DNA of 64,000 bases from Pomphorhynchus laevis (Eukaryota > Acanthocephala > Palaeacanthocephala > Echinorhynchida > Pomphorhynchidae). Below are positions 60,744 through 64,000 of this stretch, piece after piece (the first letter of the stretch is position 1; every line of letters begins with the position of its first letter). Location of the stretch: contig WNNJ02001602.1 in NCBI GenBank assembly GCA_012934845.2, forward strand, positions 310,001 to 374,000, in the 5' to 3' direction. Below the pieces are notes generated by a model that was given only the letters and a program-made list of their open reading frames with translations, was not told the DNA's origin and made no database searches. Made by a program: the position numbers and the translations under genes.

Positions 60744-61118
60744 ATGTCAAATATGGGCACGATGAAAGAGGATGATGAATTTACGGAATCGGCAAAGCCA
60801 ACAACACCATTAGTTCAAAGTGAGAAAGTAAAGGTAGAAAGACAACTGGGACAGATTTCAGAGACCTCAAAAATTGAAAAGGAAATGAGCGGCGAATATC
60901 ATGGTGCACTCAATGCCTTATCGAATCACCGAGCAACTATTAACTCGGTTAAAATTCAGGACAGTTCAAAAACCCCAAAACTTAATGTTCGCATCAAAAA
61001 AGACGACATAGTATTGGTTCGTAAGCTTACATGCTTATCGGAAGCACAGGCAGAGAAAATACTAAAGAACGCATTGGGATCAGTACGCGATGCCTTAATT
61101 AATTTTGTATGTGACTGA
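60744..61118 (+). CDS. HYPK-like UBA-domain protein
   Basis: 124 residues ending in TGA. The acidic/basic N-terminal part includes ALNALSNHR, and the C-terminus NVRIKKDDIVLVRKLTCLSE, AQAEKILKNALGSVRDALIN parallels HYPK (VTIKKEDLELIMTEMEISRA, AAERSLREHMGNVVEALIAL). HYPK binds the NatA acetyltransferase at the ribosome through this NAC-alpha-type UBA domain. This copy is divergent: several charged positions differ. An acceptor lies 13 bases before the ATG with an open frame, so more N-terminal sequence in an upstream exon is possible. Confidence 0.6.
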   Translation: MSNMGTMKEDDEFTESAKPTTPLVQSEKVKVERQLGQISETSKIEKEMSGEYHGALNALSNHRATINSVKIQDSSKTPKLNVRIKKDDIVLVRKLTCLSEAQAEKILKNALGSVRDALINFVCD

Positions 61119-61469
61119 TGTACATCAGTCACCTCTTAATTTAATAATGGTTCTGCAATTAAAGATTAATCGATCAGTCTTTAGCGTTAATTTACAGATT
61201 TAAGTACGGATTTGTCGATTTACCGGACTATATTCTTCCTTATTTCCAAATATGTTGATCTACCTTTAACAGAAAATTACAGTAACCCTAATTAATATTA
61301 TTATTAAACAACAGTAACAACTCCATCTATTATGTTTGGGTTTCTTTTTCAAAATGTAGTTTAATAAACTACATTTTGAAGAATGTATTTTCGGTATTTT
61401 ACTATTATACAAAACAATATTTGAAGTATTTAATGCCATATTGTTTGAAACAAATCTTTTGAAATTAAT
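61119..61469. other. 3' flank of the HYPK-like gene
   Basis: AT-rich. It holds a perfect 14-bp-arm hairpin, CAAAATGTAGTTTA/TAAACTACATTTTG, near 61349-61376. No gene is seen. Confidence 0.5.
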
Positions 61470-62165
61470 ATTCCAAAAAATATTTATAAATGGTAATCCT
61501 ATGTATTTCGTTTCTCTATCTTGGCCAAATACAACTTGTTTATCCCTTTTGGTACTTGTGTGGAAAGCCTTATTAATTGCCCATGATGGAAAACCGTTTT
61601 ATCTTATAGAATTCTAATTATCTTATTATTTGTTTCAAGTTCATTTATATCGGAAACAATAATCTTACTTCGTAAAAACAAAAAATTGGCAGCAGGTGTT
61701 TCCAAGATGTTGGGACATTAATATTCCACGAAATAATATTTAAATTATTTGATTTTTTATAATAAACGGATGTTTTTTAAATATTATATGATGTTCTGCT
61801 AATTACGACATCTAAAAATGTTAATATATAATTTTATTCTAATTCTATTGTCCATTGAATATTTTTAACAAAACAATGTATTGATCCTAATATGTCATGT
61901 ACATCAATTGTGTTTTCACAAATAGTAAACGTATCATCGACATATCTAATCCACATAACAATTCCATGTATCTTAGTGATATTATTTAATTCCCAATTTC
62001 TCACATATAATTCACTAAGGGGTGTTAGTGAATTTTCCATTACGAGACCATCGTGTTGTTCGTATACCTCTTCATTAAATTTAAAAATTGTTTTATTTGC
62101 GCATAAAACAAGCAATTCAGTCCACTCTTCAAAACAAAGTTTAACGGAGTCATCCGAATTTTCAT
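61470..62165 (-). mobile_element. Penelope-like RT fragment
   Basis: The minus frame 62115-61834 reads NKTIFKFNEEVYEQHDGLVM and NSLTPLSELYVRNWE, then MWIRYVDDTFTICENTIDVH. Further 3' come LTFLDVVISRTSYN and KTSVYYKKSNN. The order YEQ.DG..M.SPL / W.RYVDDTF / FLDV / TSVY.K is the Penelope palm region; YVDD is intact. Stops follow FLDV, so the copy is dead. It differs from the 26812 fragment (RYIDD type). Confidence 0.75.
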
Positions 62166-62214
62166 CTAAAGCTCACTAGCTTTATTTGTGGGCACTTAGT
62201 GAACATCGAAACGA

Positions 62215-62655
62215 TGTCAAAACTAATTATCATTTTACCCTTTACACACATCGACCACACATCCACATATTTTGCCCAACTCTCCTGGCCCACCATCCAC
62301 ATCCGCATCAAACTCCGCCTTCTTCTCGTTACCTTTCGTCTCATCGCTGTCGGCTCCCCATCGTTCATCAACCTTCCTTTCTTAGACGACACTCGCCCCA
62401 CCTCGCTATCGCTGCGTTCCCGTCATACCCTCTTACTCCACGTTCCTAATTACTCCAACAACTACGGTCTCCGATCCTTCCTCGTCGCCGCCTCACTCGC
62501 CTGGAATCAACTCCCTCTCGACGTCCGCCGCGCTCCCTCCTTTATCACATTCAAACACCTCCTCCGTTCACACCTTCTCGACACATGATTTACATTTTTG
62601 TTTTGTTGTGGTCATGTAAGCGTGCGCTGGCACGCATTTGTTACCTTAAAATAAA
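62215..62655 (+). mobile_element. family B LINE tail and 3' UTR
   Basis: It reads IKLRLLLVTFRLIAVGSPSF, YSNNYGLRSFLVAASLAWNQ and LPLDVRRAPSFITFKHLLRS, and its 3' UTR hairpin is GCGTGC-GCTG-GCACGC (62620-62635). It is the inverted sister of 57870-58476. Confidence 0.85.
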
Positions 62656-62837
62656 TCCTTTTTTTAAAGTTACGGATCATTTGAGAGAAATGAATTCTAT
62701 CTTTTACATTGGAAAATGGGCTATATCTAATAATTATTTAATTTTCCTCTCAATTATTTTTGATATGGTATATAAATATGCCATATATGATGCAATAATA
62801 GGTCTTGCATAATGTTCCTTTTTATGAATTTTTAGGA

Positions 62838-63160
62838 GTTAGCGAAATATCAAAAAATAATGTCTTCTTTTCTTTGATCCAGCTCCAATAATTATTTATC
62901 AATAATGGATCTTATTAACTATTTAAAATCATTCGACAGAGCTATGGAGCCACTGGTCGGCAGCTATCGAGAAGCTTTGAAAAATGCTAACATTGTTAGC
63001 GAAATATCAAAAATAATGTATTCTTTCCTTGGATCCAATAATAATGTATTCTTTAATAATAATGATTCAATAATAATGTATTCTTTCCTTGGATAAAAAA
63101 TAATGTCTTATTTTATTTGATCCAGCTCCAATAATTATTGATAAATAAACTATTTAAGAA
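62838..63160 (+). repeat. clustered copies 4 and 5 of the dispersed repeat
   Basis: GTTAGCGAAATATCAAAAAA at 62838 and again at 62996. The core TTTGATCCAGCTCCAATAAT occurs at 62874 and 63117. Between them AATAATGTATTCTTTCCTTG is iterated. Confidence 0.7.
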
Positions 63161-64000
63161 AATATTTTATTATTTAAATTCATCTTTTTCAAAAATTTAT
63201 TTAATATTATCTGTCTTTTTAATGTATCGTCTCTGTTTAATTTATTAAATTTTGAATTGTTAATAACATCTTTAACTCATTTTATATATTATACGTTATT
63301 CATTACAACAAAACAATTATTTTTATCAGATTTACAAATTACCAAGTCCTTTGTGCTAATTTCGTTTTTATTTTTTTTTAATTCCTCTTGATTCGAACAT
63401 GATTTTAAAAGTTTCTTAAAATTTAAGCTTATGCATTAAAATAAATTATTTATATAGTATTTTTTATTGTATATGAATTATGAAATTATATATTACTTAT
63501 AGCAAATATATAATTATATTGTATATTTTTAGTATATTATGAAGATTTATATGAACAGAACGATGATCTCGCAATGGTAAATTATTTATATAGTTTTTGA
63601 ATTAAAGTAAGTTTTTGAATATAAATGAATTGAATATATATTGAATATAATTGAATATATATTTATATATCAATTTAAATTGAATATTAATTTATTATCA
63701 ATAATTATCAACTCTTGAATCACTATCAACTAGTTAACATCATAAAACATTAAAACATTAAAAACATCTTTTTTGAGGTTGATGGACATTATAGACACGA
63801 TAATTAATCTCGTGTTTATAATGTCATTCAACCTTAAGAAAGTTCACTTTGACACGAAAGCAAGTTTTTATTAATTAAAAACATTATAAAATATTACTTG
63901 AAAGGGATTATCCATCCCAACAGTTGAGAATGTAGGAAATAAAGAAATAATTTTCTTTCTTATTGATGGATACACGCCCCAATCAAAAACTTATACCCTC
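63161..64000. other. AT-rich window end with one foldback
   Basis: No gene is seen. At 63776-63838 AGGTTGATGGACATTATAGA and its near-complement form a hairpin, followed by TTTGACACGAAAGCAAG, which resembles the outer arm of the MITE at 52986. Confidence 0.5.

Overview
The window is metazoan nuclear DNA: AT-rich, intron-bearing and full of non-LTR retrotransposon copies. I cannot place the species. Introns of 45-47 nt together with CR1-, RTE- and Penelope-like elements and a Merlin transposon suggest an invertebrate. No LTR element, tRNA, rRNA or CRISPR array was recognised.

The main host gene is MTR4 (exosome-associated DExH RNA helicase) on the minus strand, 33294 to 11465. Seventeen coding exons join with matching phases into a 1037-residue protein with helicase motifs and a canonical C-terminus. 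Its introns are of two kinds: five of 45-47 nt and eleven of 0.8-3 kb. The long ones hold Penelope-like relics, LINE tails, a 16-bp palindromic minisatellite and a stray copy of a satellite found 33 kb away.

Other host-type genes are a two-exon coiled-coil gene (9866-10611), an intronless 454-residue gene resembling the polymerase domain of DNA polymerase theta with altered active-site motifs (56292-57656), and a HYPK-like UBA protein (60744-61118). Weaker coding signals lie at 308-476, 25045-25510 and 33663-33979.

Layout: 1-9.8 kb, LINE pieces, an RTE-like endonuclease with iterated 5' sequence, and AT-rich DNA; 9.8-33.3 kb, the coiled-coil gene and MTR4; 33.6-49.3 kb, LINEs including a near-complete CR1-like copy with an internal tandem duplication, and a Merlin transposon split by a LINE tail; 49.8-55.9 kb, a decayed CR1-like copy, a foldback MITE, LINE pieces and an R2-type CCHC/endonuclease ORF; 56.3-64 kb, the polymerase-like gene, a ~370-bp tandem satellite, the HYPK-like gene, a Penelope relic and short dispersed repeats.

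Three LINE groups are used below. Family A has copies at 2570 and 43440. Family B has a 3' hairpin ending and many copies. The CR1-like group has a terminal AGCC/GGCT stem and TAA-rich ends. All family names come from motifs read by eye.
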